From Aminobacter sp039907765 (GTDB lineage: Bacteria > Pseudomonadota > Alphaproteobacteria > Rhizobiales > Rhizobiaceae), in the NCBI RefSeq assembly GCF_039907765.1, contig NZ_JARDJI010000009.1, forward strand, positions 62,001-126,000: a stretch of DNA of 64,000 nucleotides, in the 5' to 3' direction. The notes below the pieces were generated by a model. That model was not told the origin of the DNA. It made no database searches and saw only the letters and a program-made list of their open reading frames with translations. This document shows, one piece after another, positions 48,617 through 57,367 of the stretch; position 1 is the stretch's first letter, and each line of letters starts with the position of its first letter. The position numbers and the translations under genes were made by a program.

Positions 48617-49714
48617 ATGGCAAACATAGAGAGCGGACCGCCCGTGGCGGTAGCCGCGGAACAATTCAAGCAAGGCGGGCGCCTTGCCTCGCGGATGGTC
48701 GCGTCGGTCGCCCTGCCGGCGGCTGCGGTCCTGGTCGCGCTGATCTGCGGCGCCGTCCTGCTGGCCGCGAGCGGCTTCAATCCTTGGGATGTCTTCACCG
48801 TCATGCTGGCTGGCGTGTTCCAGGACATGCGATCCATCGCCGAGGTGCTGCTCAAGGCGACCCCGCTCATCCTGATCGGCGTCGGCCTGTGCGTCGCCTT
48901 CCGCTGCAGTATCTGGAACATCGGCGCCGAGGGCCAGTTGTATGCCGGGGCAGTCGCGGCCACCGCCGTGGGCGTCGCCTTCGACGGGCTCACGGCCTGG
49001 GTCTACGTGCCGCTGGTGATCGTCGCCGGCGCCCTGGCCGGCGCGGCATGGGCGGCGATCGCCGGCCTGCTCAAGATCTATTTCCGGGCGAGCGAGATCG
49101 TCACCACGATCATGCTCAACTACATTGCCATCATCTCCACCAGCTACCTCGTGACCGGGCCGCTCCGCGATGCGGCCGCCGCCTATCCGCAGTCCGCGCG
49201 ACTGGTGAAGGAGGCCTGGATGCCACGCATCCTGCCGCCGACCCGGCTGCATGTCGGCATCCTGATCGCCCTAATGCTGGCGGTGGCGGTCTATGTCTTC
49301 CTGTTCCGCAGCAGCAAGGGTTTTGCCGTCCGCGTCGTCGGCATCAGCCCGCATGCAGCCCGCTATGCCGGCATGAGCGTGTCGCGCAACATCATGCTGG
49401 CAATCTGCATCAGCGGTGCCATGGCCGGGCTTGCCGGCGCCTTCGAGATCGCCGGCGTCACGCGCCGCCTCTACCAGAACATCTCGCCCGGCTACGGCTT
49501 CGAAGGCATCGCGGTGGCGCTGCTCGCCAACAACAACCCGATCGGCGCAATCTTCTCCGGCGTGCTGTTTGCGGTCCTCCGCTCCGGCTCCGAGCTGATG
49601 CAGATCACGGCCCAGGTGCCGCAGGTCCTCGTCTCCGTGATCCAGGGCATCGTCATTCTCTCGGTCGTCGGTTTCGGGGTCTACCGCTACCGTGCTGTGC
49701 GCCCGTCCGAATAG
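48617..49714 (+). CDS. BMP-type ABC transporter permease (first)
   Basis: A 365-residue inner-membrane permease of the BPD_transp_2 family. The helical core includes LIGVGLCVAFRCSIWNIGAEGQ and ASEIVTTIMLNYIA. The coupling-loop region is FAVRVVGISPHAARYAGM. NuoP/YufP-like permeases of nucleoside importers have this size. It pairs with the second permease starting 8 bp after its stop codon. It has about eight to ten hydrophobic segments and no soluble domain. Confidence 0.92.
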   Translation: MANIESGPPVAVAAEQFKQGGRLASRMVASVALPAAAVLVALICGAVLLAASGFNPWDVFTVMLAGVFQDMRSIAEVLLKATPLILIGVGLCVAFRCSIWNIGAEGQLYAGAVAATAVGVAFDGLTAWVYVPLVIVAGALAGAAWAAIAGLLKIYFRASEIVTTIMLNYIAIISTSYLVTGPLRDAAAAYPQSARLVKEAWMPRILPPTRLHVGILIALMLAVAVYVFLFRSSKGFAVRVVGISPHAARYAGMSVSRNIMLAICISGAMAGLAGAFEIAGVTRRLYQNISPGYGFEGIAVALLANNNPIGAIFSGVLFAVLRSGSELMQITAQVPQVLVSVIQGIVILSVVGFGVYRYRAVRPSE

Positions 49715-49722
49715 GTGAAAAC

Positions 49723-50655
49723 ATGGAAGACCTCGCGACACTCGGCTTCATCGCCACCACGCTTGGCGCCACCTGGCGGCTGGCAACGCCGCTGATCTTT
49801 GCCGCCATAGGCGAGGTCTTTTCCGAGCGCGCCGGCGTTCTCAACATCGGGCTCGAAGGGGTGATGCTGATGGGAGCCTTCTTCGGCTTTGCCGCCGCGT
49901 TCACCTCCGGCAGCATCATGCTCGGCCTGCTCGCGGCCATCGCCGCCGGCCTGGCCATGGGACTTCTGTTCGCCGTCTTCACCATCACCGTCAAGGCCGA
50001 CCAGATCGTCGTCGGGGCGGCGATCAACCTGATCGGCCTCGGCCTCACGGCCTTCCTGTTCCGCACCTACTTCGTCTCGACCGGCAAGGGCGTCGAAATC
50101 GCCCGGCCGATAGCGGTTCCCTGGCTGGTCGACCTGCCCCTGGTCGGCGAGGCGCTCTTCCGCCAGAATGCCCTGGTCTACAGCACGGTACTGGTCGCTC
50201 TGCTTGCGGTGTTCGTGCTTTACAAAACCTCGTTCGGGCTGACGCTTCGCGCTGTCGGCGAACATCCCAAGGCAGTCGACGTCGCCGGGCGCAGCGTCGC
50301 GCTCTACCGCTACGGCGCGGTGTTGATCTGCTGCTCGCTGACGGCATTCGGCGGTGCCTTTCTGACGCTCGGCCATTCCAACCAGTTCGTCGAAGGCATC
50401 ACTTCGGGCCGTGGCTTCATCGCCCTGGCGGTCGTCGTCTTTGCCCGCTGGTCGCCGACTGGTGCCTTCTTCGTGGCGCTGCTATTCGGGCTGTTCTACT
50501 CGCTGCAGCTTCAGCTGCAGGCGCAGCCGGGCCTGCTCGTGCCCTACCAGCTGTTCCAGGCGCTGCCCTACATCATGACCATCCTTGCGCTGATGCTGGT
50601 GCGCAACAAGGGCGACACGCCCGCCATGCTTGGCGTGCCCTTCAGGAAGTCGTGA
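49723..50655 (+). CDS. BMP-type ABC transporter permease (second)
   Basis: A 310-residue permease of the YufQ/NupQ type. Signatures are RLATPLIFAAIGEVFSERAG, VLNIGLEGVMLMGAFFGF and the coupling loop LRAVGEHPKAVDVAGRSV, all standard for the second permease of BMP-family nucleoside importers. It forms the heterodimeric channel with the preceding gene. The ATPase gene begins 10 bp downstream. The start ATG at 49723 follows AGGTGAAAAC. Confidence 0.92.
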   Translation: MEDLATLGFIATTLGATWRLATPLIFAAIGEVFSERAGVLNIGLEGVMLMGAFFGFAAAFTSGSIMLGLLAAIAAGLAMGLLFAVFTITVKADQIVVGAAINLIGLGLTAFLFRTYFVSTGKGVEIARPIAVPWLVDLPLVGEALFRQNALVYSTVLVALLAVFVLYKTSFGLTLRAVGEHPKAVDVAGRSVALYRYGAVLICCSLTAFGGAFLTLGHSNQFVEGITSGRGFIALAVVVFARWSPTGAFFVALLFGLFYSLQLQLQAQPGLLVPYQLFQALPYIMTILALMLVRNKGDTPAMLGVPFRKS

Positions 50656-50665
50656 GGAGGCGGCG

Positions 50666-52225
50666 ATGAGCGGCAGACAATTGCTTCTGATGGACAACAT
50701 CCGCAAGCGCTTCGGCAACGTCATTGCCAGCGCCGGCGTGACGCTGGAGGTGGAAGAGAACGAGATCCATGCGCTGCTCGGCGAGAACGGTGCAGGCAAG
50801 AGCGTGCTGATGAACATCCTCTGCGGCGTGCTGTCGCCCGACGAGGGCCGGATCGCCTACAAGGGCCAGCCGCTCAAGCTCGGCTCGCCGCGCGAGGCGA
50901 TCCGACACCGCATCGGCATGGTGCATCAGCATTTCATGCTGGTTCCCAACCTCACCGTCGCCGAGAACTACGTGCTGGGCCACGGCTCGCCCCTGCGCAT
51001 GATCAGCGACATGGGGGGCGTGCATGCGCGCATCACCGAGCTCAGCGACCGCTACGGACTCGACGTGCGACCGGACGCGGTGGTGTCGAAGCTGTCGGTC
51101 GGCCAGCAGCAGCGCGTCGAGATCTTGAAGGTGCTCTATCACGGCATCGACCTGCTCATCCTCGACGAGCCGACCGCGGTGCTTACGCCGCAGGAGACCG
51201 GCAGGCTGCTCGAGTTGTTGCGCGACCTCGTCGCCGACGGCAAGACGGTGATCTTCATCTCGCACAAGCTCGACGAGGTGATGCGCGTCAGCGACCGGGT
51301 GAGCGTGATGCGCGACGCCAGGGTGGTTTCCACGATCCGCACCACTGAGACCAGTCCGCGCGAACTGGCCCGCATGATGGTCGGCCGCGACGTGCTGATG
51401 GATCTGCCGCGCACGCAGCGGGCATCCGGCCGCGTGGTGCTGTCGGTCGACGATTTGCACTGCGACGGACAGTTCGGACTTGCGGCCGTGCGCGGCGTGT
51501 CGTTCGAGGTGCGTGAAGGCGAGATCGTCGGTGTGGCTGGTGTTTCCGGCAACGGCCAGAGCGAACTGGCGCTCGCGCTCACCGGCCTGCTTGCGCCGCG
51601 TTCGGGCAGCGTTCGGTTGAACGGGGAGGAGATCGGAGGTCAAACCTCGCAGCAGGTCAGCCGCCTGCCTGTGTCCCACATCCCGGAGGACCGCCACAAG
51701 ATGGGCATCGTCCTGCCGCTGCCCTTGACCGAAAACGTCATCCTGCAGCGCTACGACCAGAAGCCGTTCAGCGCGCGCGGCCTGCTCGAATTCGGCGAAA
51801 TCGCCGCCCAGACCCGCGATCTGATGCGGCGCTTCAAGGTCAAGGCCGCCGGTCCGGGCGATCTCATCCAGAACCTTTCCGGCGGCAACCAGCAGAAGCT
51901 CGTCGTCGGACGCGAACTGGCGCGGCGCTTCGATTTCCTTCTCATCAACCAGCTGACGCGCGGAATCGACATCGGCGCCACCGAGCTGGTCATGCAGGAG
52001 GTTCTCAAGCAGCGCGAGCAAGGCAAGGCCATCCTGCTGATCTCGACCGAACTGGAGGAACTGTTCGCGCTCTGCGACCGCATCCTCGTCATGTATGAAG
52101 GGCGCATCCTGGGCGAATTGCCGCCCGATCGCGCTCGGCTCGAGGAAATGGGTATGCTCATGGCCGGCAAGGCCGACGAGGCGGGCGGAAATCGGAAGCG
52201 GCGTGAAGCCGCGATTGTTGAATAG
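50666..52225 (+). CDS. BMP-type ABC transporter ATP-binding protein (two ATPase domains)
   Basis: A 519-residue protein with two fused nucleotide-binding domains. The first has Walker A GENGAGKS, Q-loop MVHQHFMLVP, signature LSVGQQQR and Walker B LLILDEPTAVL. The second has a degenerate P-loop GVSGNGQSELALAL, PEDRHKMGIVLP, signature LSGGNQQK and INQLTRGIDIGA in place of Walker B, as is normal for this family. It energises the two-permease importer. The start has GAGGAGG upstream. The stop codon lies inside an inverted repeat. Confidence 0.93.
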   Translation: MSGRQLLLMDNIRKRFGNVIASAGVTLEVEENEIHALLGENGAGKSVLMNILCGVLSPDEGRIAYKGQPLKLGSPREAIRHRIGMVHQHFMLVPNLTVAENYVLGHGSPLRMISDMGGVHARITELSDRYGLDVRPDAVVSKLSVGQQQRVEILKVLYHGIDLLILDEPTAVLTPQETGRLLELLRDLVADGKTVIFISHKLDEVMRVSDRVSVMRDARVVSTIRTTETSPRELARMMVGRDVLMDLPRTQRASGRVVLSVDDLHCDGQFGLAAVRGVSFEVREGEIVGVAGVSGNGQSELALALTGLLAPRSGSVRLNGEEIGGQTSQQVSRLPVSHIPEDRHKMGIVLPLPLTENVILQRYDQKPFSARGLLEFGEIAAQTRDLMRRFKVKAAGPGDLIQNLSGGNQQKLVVGRELARRFDFLLINQLTRGIDIGATELVMQEVLKQREQGKAILLISTELEELFALCDRILVMYEGRILGELPPDRARLEEMGMLMAGKADEAGGNRKRREAAIVE

Positions 52226-52238
52226 GTCGCAACAATCG
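52212..52238 (+). terminator. Inverted repeat at the end of the BMP operon (hairpin or LysR site)
   Basis: CGATTGTTG, 9-nt spacer, CAACAATCG spans the ATPase stop codon. It can fold as a 9-bp hairpin ending the operon, but no T-run follows. The inner part ATTGTTG-N9-CAACAAT also has the spacing of a LysR-type operator and lies about 95 bp before the LysR start, so autoregulation is an alternative reading. Confidence 0.4.
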
Positions 52239-52332
52239 GGCCGTTCATGGATGATTGAAAATCAATGGGTGGCGATGTCTATTGGGCCGTGACCTCTTCC
52301 GTCTTTCGAGCCCTCCCGGCAGGTGATCGCGC

Positions 52333-53244
52333 GTGAACGTAACCATCCGGCAGCTGCAGGCTTTCATCGCCGTAGCCGACCTCGGCCGCTTCAACCTCGC
52401 GGCCGGCGAACTCAACCTCACGCAGTCGGCGATCAGCATCCTGATCAAGGAACTCGAGACGAGCCTCAACCACCGCCTGTTCGATCGCCACACCCGCATG
52501 GTCAGCCTGACGACGGCGGGGCGCGAATTCCTGCCGCAGGCGCGCAAGGTCATCGCCGATCTGGAGATCGCTGTCGGCAACATCCACGATCTGGCGACGC
52601 TGCAGCGAGGGCGGGTCACGGTGGCCGCGGCCATTGTTCTCGCCGCAACCTTCCTGCCGCCGGTCATAGCGCGCTTCGTCAAGCGCTATCCCGATATCGC
52701 GGTGCAGGTGCGCGACATGCCGGAGGAAGAGATCCGGCCGGCGCTGAAACGCAATGAGGCCGATCTGGGCCTCGGCACGATCTCCGGCGACGACGCGGAG
52801 ATCCAGGCGAGTGTGCTGATGCGCGACCGGCTGATGCTGATCTGCCGGTCGGACCACAGGCTGGCGCGCGCGCCGCGGGTGCGCTGGTCGGACCTCACCG
52901 GCGAGCCGCTGATCGGGCTCGCCAAGGACAATCCCCTGCGCGACCTCGTCGATCGCGCGCTGATCGCCTCGGGTACCGAAATGAAGACCAGATACGAGGT
53001 CCGCTTCTCGACGACGGCGATCAGCATGGTGGCCGAAGGGCTCGGCGTCGCCGTGCTGCCGGAGAATTCGCGCCAGCTGACCACCAATGTCGACGTTCGC
53101 GTCGTCGAATTGGTCGGGCCGGTGATCGGCCGCGACATCTCGCTCCTCCAGCACCGCCAACCGATGCTGTCGCCGGCGGCAGCCAAGATGAAGGAATTCC
53201 TGCTGGAAGCGGCACGCCAGTCCACCAAGCGCGGTACCTCGTAG
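52333..53244 (+). CDS. LysR family transcriptional regulator
   Basis: A 303-residue LysR regulator with a GTG start. The DNA-binding helices are TIRQLQAFIAVADLGRFN and LNLTQSAISILIKELE; the effector domain begins at about residue 90 with RGRVTVAAAIV. It is downstream of the BMP transporter operon on the same strand and convergent with the dioxygenase operon. It could control either. A possible operator overlaps the end of the upstream ATPase gene. The effector is unknown. Confidence 0.88.
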   Translation: MNVTIRQLQAFIAVADLGRFNLAAGELNLTQSAISILIKELETSLNHRLFDRHTRMVSLTTAGREFLPQARKVIADLEIAVGNIHDLATLQRGRVTVAAAIVLAATFLPPVIARFVKRYPDIAVQVRDMPEEEIRPALKRNEADLGLGTISGDDAEIQASVLMRDRLMLICRSDHRLARAPRVRWSDLTGEPLIGLAKDNPLRDLVDRALIASGTEMKTRYEVRFSTTAISMVAEGLGVAVLPENSRQLTTNVDVRVVELVGPVIGRDISLLQHRQPMLSPAAAKMKEFLLEAARQSTKRGTS

Positions 53245-53306
53245 ATTTCGTTGCCCGGCGAAGGCGTGGCGGACATTGCCCCATCCCACCGCGCCCCAGA
53301 TGCCAT

Positions 53307-54188
53307 CTATTTGGCTGCAGCCAGCACGAAGTCGTAGTCGACGGACCAGAACGGGTTCGCGAATTCGAGGTCCCGGGCGCGGTCTGCGTCGTCGACCCTC
53401 TCGAACTCCGCGAGCAGGCTGGCCTTCACGCCGAAGACCGCATCCGAATTGATGTAGGGATCGTCCGGCACGAAGATGTGCGTGGTCAGCGTCTCGAAGC
53501 CATCGGCCGACAAGATGAAATGCAGGTGCGCCGGCCGGAACGGATGGCGGCCGAGCTTGCCGAGCAACTGGCCGACCGGACCATCGTCGGGGATCGGGTA
53601 GAAGCGCGGCTTGACGGCGCGGAACCAGTATCGACCCTCCTGGTCCGTGCGGAAGACGCCGCGCAGGTTGAAGTCGGGCTGGAGGCCCTTCTGCTGTACG
53701 TCGTAGAAGCCGTCGTCATTGGTCTGCCACACGTCGATCTTCGCATTCGCAAGCGGGCGGCCCGCGGTATCGCGGACGACGCCGGCGATGACCATGTCCT
53801 CTCCCTTGCGGTCGAGGCAGATGTTCGTGCCGAGCGGCAGTTCAGGCGCATCGTCCACGTGGAAGGGCCCGAGCACGGTGCTTTCCGATGCGCCGGCCGG
53901 CTTGCGGTTGTTCACCGCGTCGACCAGCATCGATACGCCGAGCACATCGGACAGCAGGATGAATTCCTGCCGCCAGTCGGTGCACATGTGGCCGGTGCGG
54001 GTGAGGAAGGTGATTGCCTCGAACCATTCCTGCTGGGTCGGCTCGATCTCCTTCACCGCCTCGTGCAACTTGCGCGTGATGACGGCCATCACCTGCTTGA
54101 GGCGTTCGTCCTTCGCGTTCCTGTTGCGGCCGATGACAACTTCGGCCGAGTTTAGTTCGGTGAAGAAGCCCTGTTCGTGATCGTTCAT
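53307..54188 (-). CDS. Intradiol ring-cleavage dioxygenase, hydroxyquinol 1,2-dioxygenase-like
   Basis: A 293-residue non-haem Fe(III) dioxygenase. The N-terminal helical dimerisation domain (TQQEWFEAITFLTRTGH) precedes the catalytic beta sandwich. The four iron ligands can be placed at Y162 (GFYDV), Y197 (RFYPIP), H221 and H223 (RPAHLHF). This matches the ligand spacing known for hydroxyquinol 1,2-dioxygenases, which open 1,2,4-trihydroxybenzene to maleylacetate. A maleylacetate reductase gene is in the same operon, which supports the assignment. It is the last gene of the operon, 17 bp after the monooxygenase. A second, different dioxygenase is the first gene of the same cluster. Confidence 0.9.
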   Translation of the reverse strand: MNDHEQGFFTELNSAEVVIGRNRNAKDERLKQVMAVITRKLHEAVKEIEPTQQEWFEAITFLTRTGHMCTDWRQEFILLSDVLGVSMLVDAVNNRKPAGASESTVLGPFHVDDAPELPLGTNICLDRKGEDMVIAGVVRDTAGRPLANAKIDVWQTNDDGFYDVQQKGLQPDFNLRGVFRTDQEGRYWFRAVKPRFYPIPDDGPVGQLLGKLGRHPFRPAHLHFILSADGFETLTTHIFVPDDPYINSDAVFGVKASLLAEFERVDDADRARDLEFANPFWSVDYDFVLAAAK

Positions 54189-54205
54189 CGTCTCGTCCCG
54201 ATCTG

Positions 54206-55960
54206 TCAGTTCGCCAAGATGGCCTTGAATACGAGGCGCAGTGTGCCTTCCGGGTCGTCCACCATCGCATCGCTGCGCCAGCACACATGCTGGTCGGGCC
54301 GCGTGAGCACGAGGCCGCTGTCTCCCGTCTCGCGCGCGCGGGCCCAGTCGCCGCTGAGGTCCTGCCACTCCTGTCGAGGGCCGATCACGTGCGCGTCGAT
54401 GGTGATGTCGAGCACCTTGCCCAGCTTCTTCGCCGCCTCTACCCAGGGCCTGCCGCCGATCCCGGTAAAGACCGTGAAGCGGCTATGGCCGGCAAGGTCG
54501 AGCGTCGACATCTTGTCCCCGTTCCGGCCGTACAGCCAGGCATGCGGAAGCCGCGCTCCGGGCCAGGTCGTCTGCTGGAAATGCAGCTGCCTGTCCTTCT
54601 CGAATGCCGGTTCCTCCTGGCCGTCGGCGAAGATGGCGTCGGACCTGTAGCGATGGTTCATCTCGACGCCATGCGCGTCGAACTCATAGACCTTATGGGC
54701 GATCGTTTCCCGGATCCTGGCACGCTGCGCTTCTGCCGTGGGAGTGTCGCCGCAGCGGGCATCCATGTTCTGCTGCATCTTCACTGGATCGATGGAATCG
54801 AGCAGGCCGAGTGCCTTGAAGATCGGACCGAACTCTTCGATCGACTGGTTGGCGCGGGTGACGATCTGCCTGGCGACGGGCGCGCGCTCTATCGTGTAGC
54901 TGTCGAGCAGCTTGGGCCCGGCCTGACCCTTGACCACGTAGGCGAGCTTCCAGGCCAGGTTGAAGGCATCCTGGATCGACGTATTCGAGCCAAGGCCGTT
55001 GGACGGAGGATGGCGGTGGATCGCGTCGCCCATGCAGAAGACGCGGCCGTTCGATGTCTTCGTGGCATACATGTTGTTGACCGTCCAGGTCGACACGGAT
55101 TGCAGCTCGATCTTGAGTTCGGGGTCGCCCACGAGATCGCGCGCGACCTTCGTGGCGAAGCCCTCGTCGACCTGGGGTGCCTGTTGGTTGATGTCGTATC
55201 CCCACACGATCAGCCACTCGTTCCAGGGCCGCACCATGCGTACCAGGCCCATGCCGATGCCGCCGACATCGGCGCCTGGCTGGACCACCCAGTAAAGCAC
55301 CGAGGGGCGGTGGGCGACGTGGCGCGAAAGGTCCGCCTTGAACAATATGTTCATCGAGCCGCCGACGCCCATCCTGCCCTCGAAGGGCAGGCCGGCATGC
55401 TGCGCGACCAGCGAGTTGCTGCCGTCGGCGCCGATCAGGTATTTCGAGCGGATGCTGAGCTGCCTGCCGGTCAGCCGATCGAGCACGGTGGTCGTGACGC
55501 CGTCCTCGTCCTGCGTGTGGCCCACATATTCGGTCGACATGCGCGCCTGCGTGCCGCGCGAGCAGGCGGTCTTGAACAGCAGCGGCTCCATGTAGGTCTG
55601 CGGCAGGTCGTTCATCTTCGCCGGCGAGGAAAGCTGGTGCTCCGCGCGCGAAACCGGATGCGTGCCCCAGCTTTTCATGCGGCCGATCTCCTCGCCGGTG
55701 AGCGAGGTGCAGAACACGTTCTCGCCCATCAGGTCCTGGTGCGAGGCGAACATGTAGGCTTCGTCCTCGACGTCGCGGCCGAGGTCACGCAGCACCTCCA
55801 TGGTGCGCTGGTTGGTGATGTGGGCGCGCGGCGTGTTGGCGAGCCAGCGATAGCGGTTGATGACGACGTTCCCTACTCCATAGGTCGAAAGCAGTGCCGC
55901 GGCGGCCGATCCGGCCGGTCCGGTGCCGATGATCAGTACGTCGGTGGTGATGTCGGCCAT
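54206..55960 (-). CDS. FAD-dependent phenol-type monooxygenase (TfdB/PheA-like)
   Basis: A 584-residue class A flavin monooxygenase. The FAD-binding motifs are VLIIGTGPAGSAAA (8-21), the DG motif LIGADGSNSLVA, and VFCMGDAIHRHPPSNGLG with the GD motif. A thioredoxin-like C-terminal domain follows, as in phenol and 2,4-dichlorophenol hydroxylases. It inserts an ortho hydroxyl into a phenolic ring using NAD(P)H. Together with hydroxyquinol dioxygenase and maleylacetate reductase it would fit resorcinol or hydroquinone conversion to hydroxyquinol. GGGAGGG precedes the ATG. The halogenated-phenol specificity of TfdB should not be assumed. Confidence 0.9.
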   Translation of the reverse strand: MADITTDVLIIGTGPAGSAAAALLSTYGVGNVVINRYRWLANTPRAHITNQRTMEVLRDLGRDVEDEAYMFASHQDLMGENVFCTSLTGEEIGRMKSWGTHPVSRAEHQLSSPAKMNDLPQTYMEPLLFKTACSRGTQARMSTEYVGHTQDEDGVTTTVLDRLTGRQLSIRSKYLIGADGSNSLVAQHAGLPFEGRMGVGGSMNILFKADLSRHVAHRPSVLYWVVQPGADVGGIGMGLVRMVRPWNEWLIVWGYDINQQAPQVDEGFATKVARDLVGDPELKIELQSVSTWTVNNMYATKTSNGRVFCMGDAIHRHPPSNGLGSNTSIQDAFNLAWKLAYVVKGQAGPKLLDSYTIERAPVARQIVTRANQSIEEFGPIFKALGLLDSIDPVKMQQNMDARCGDTPTAEAQRARIRETIAHKVYEFDAHGVEMNHRYRSDAIFADGQEEPAFEKDRQLHFQQTTWPGARLPHAWLYGRNGDKMSTLDLAGHSRFTVFTGIGGRPWVEAAKKLGKVLDITIDAHVIGPRQEWQDLSGDWARARETGDSGLVLTRPDQHVCWRSDAMVDDPEGTLRLVFKAILAN

Positions 55961-55982
55961 GTGGCCCTCCCTTTGGTCGATG

Positions 55983-56278
55983 TCAGTTTGCGATGGTTCC
56001 GCCGTGCAGGTTGCGCCGGACGGGCAAAAGCCGGACCCCGGTACGGTCGGCGAACAATCCCCACAGCCTACGTGGCGCGATCAGCATCACGGCGCGGCGT
56101 CGGGAGAGATGGGCGCCGTCTGCACATAGACAACTCCGCCGGCGAGCCCGGTGAGGAGCGCGGTACCGCCGCAATGCCGCGCCATGCCCTGCGCATACGC
56201 CGGGGCCGCGAGACGATGCGTGGCGGCCAGCAGCCCGCCGGCGGCGAAAGTCTTCAAAACGAGCGTCGTGTGATCATG
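55983..56278 (-). pseudogene. Remnant of an exported protein gene, frameshifted after a Tat signal
   Basis: Behind a good ribosome site (GGGAGGAG, then ATG at 56278) the frame reads MITRRSF and then hits TGA. Adding one T to the run of four T at about 56253-56256 restores RRSFLKTFAAGG followed by LLAATHRLAAPAYAQG, a textbook twin-arginine signal peptide with an A-x-A cleavage site. The restored frame continues about 30 residues (GVVYVQTAPISP) and stops. Another frame then reads MLIAPRRLWGLFADR to NLHGGTIAN and stops at 55985. The remnant lies between the maleylacetate reductase and monooxygenase genes. The ancestral protein, perhaps a binding protein or oxidoreductase, cannot be named. Confidence 0.5.
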
Positions 56279-56299
56279 TCTGCTCCTCCCAGAGCCAGA

Positions 56300-57367
56300 T
56301 CAAAGCTGTGGTTCTTGTCCTTCCCATGCCTGCTGAAGCAGGGCGCGGATGCTGTAACGGTCGAAAGGACGCGGATTTGGGTAAGGCCGCGCGACAGCCA
56401 TTTCGGCCGCCCGGTCGAGATCGGCCTCGGTCAGGCCGAGATCCCTCAGCTTCGTCGGCGCTCCGAGCGATGCGGAGAACCGATGCAGCGCCTTGCCGGG
56501 AGTGCCTCCCAGGGCATCGGAAACCGGCCGCAGCAAGTCGCCGGCTTCGACCGCGTTGTATCCGACCGTGTGCGGCAACAGGATCGCATGGGTTTCGGCA
56601 TGCGGCGTGTCGAAGCTGCCTCCGAGCGTGTGGCAGAGCTTGTGGTGGAGGGCCATCGACGCACCACCCAGGGAGGCTCCGGCAAGCCATGCGCCGTAGA
56701 GTGCGCCTGCCCGGGCGTCGCGATCGGAAGGGTTCGCGACCAGGGCCGGCAGCGCCGTGGCAAAAGCCCGAACCGCCTCACCGGCCATCATGGAGAGGAT
56801 CGGATTGCGGTCGGGGGCATAGAGCGCCTCGGCCGCGTGCGCGATGGCGTTGAGGCCGGATGTCACGGTCATGCCGACGGGAAGCGTCAGCGTGAGATCG
56901 ACATCATAGATCACCGTTTCGGGCAGGATGGAGGGATCCCTGCGCGTGATCTTGTCGCCGTTCATGGTTTCACCCAGGATATCGGTCATTTCCGACCCGG
57001 CATAAGTGGTCGGAACGACCACCTGGTCTGCTCCGGTGCGGGTGGCGATGGCCTTGCCGAGGCCGGTCGTCGAACCGCCGCCGAGCGAGACGACGCAATC
57101 GGCCCCGTTTGCGCTGAAAGCCTCGACCGCCGCTTCCGTTACCTCGACAGGGGTATGCATGGTCGCACCGGCGAAGACACCGGCGCTCAGTTTGCCCAGG
57201 TTCGCCGACAGGGCGTCGGCCTCCCTTGCTTGCCGGAGTGTCGACAGCACCAGCGCCTTGTTCCGGCCGAGCCTGCCGATCTCTGCCGCGGCCTGGCCGA
57301 TGGTTCCGCGGCCGAAGACGACGCGCGAGCCGATGCCCGGGAAGACGAATGGCTGGACGCTGGTCAT
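56300..57367 (-). CDS. Maleylacetate reductase (iron-containing alcohol dehydrogenase family)
   Basis: A 355-residue NAD(P)H-dependent enzyme that reduces maleylacetate to 3-oxoadipate. The nucleotide-binding motif is SLGGGSTTGLGKAIA. The substrate-site segments TTYAGSEMTDILG and MALHHKLCHTLGG are typical of maleylacetate reductases, as is GMTVTSGLNAIAHAAEALY. The start ATG at 57367 overlaps the upstream dioxygenase stop by 4 bp; the 57424 in-frame start would add unlikely residues. It links hydroxyquinol ring cleavage to the beta-ketoadipate pathway, whose later genes are not in the window. Confidence 0.92.
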   Translation of the reverse strand: MTSVQPFVFPGIGSRVVFGRGTIGQAAAEIGRLGRNKALVLSTLRQAREADALSANLGKLSAGVFAGATMHTPVEVTEAAVEAFSANGADCVVSLGGGSTTGLGKAIATRTGADQVVVPTTYAGSEMTDILGETMNGDKITRRDPSILPETVIYDVDLTLTLPVGMTVTSGLNAIAHAAEALYAPDRNPILSMMAGEAVRAFATALPALVANPSDRDARAGALYGAWLAGASLGGASMALHHKLCHTLGGSFDTPHAETHAILLPHTVGYNAVEAGDLLRPVSDALGGTPGKALHRFSASLGAPTKLRDLGLTEADLDRAAEMAVARPYPNPRPFDRYSIRALLQQAWEGQEPQL

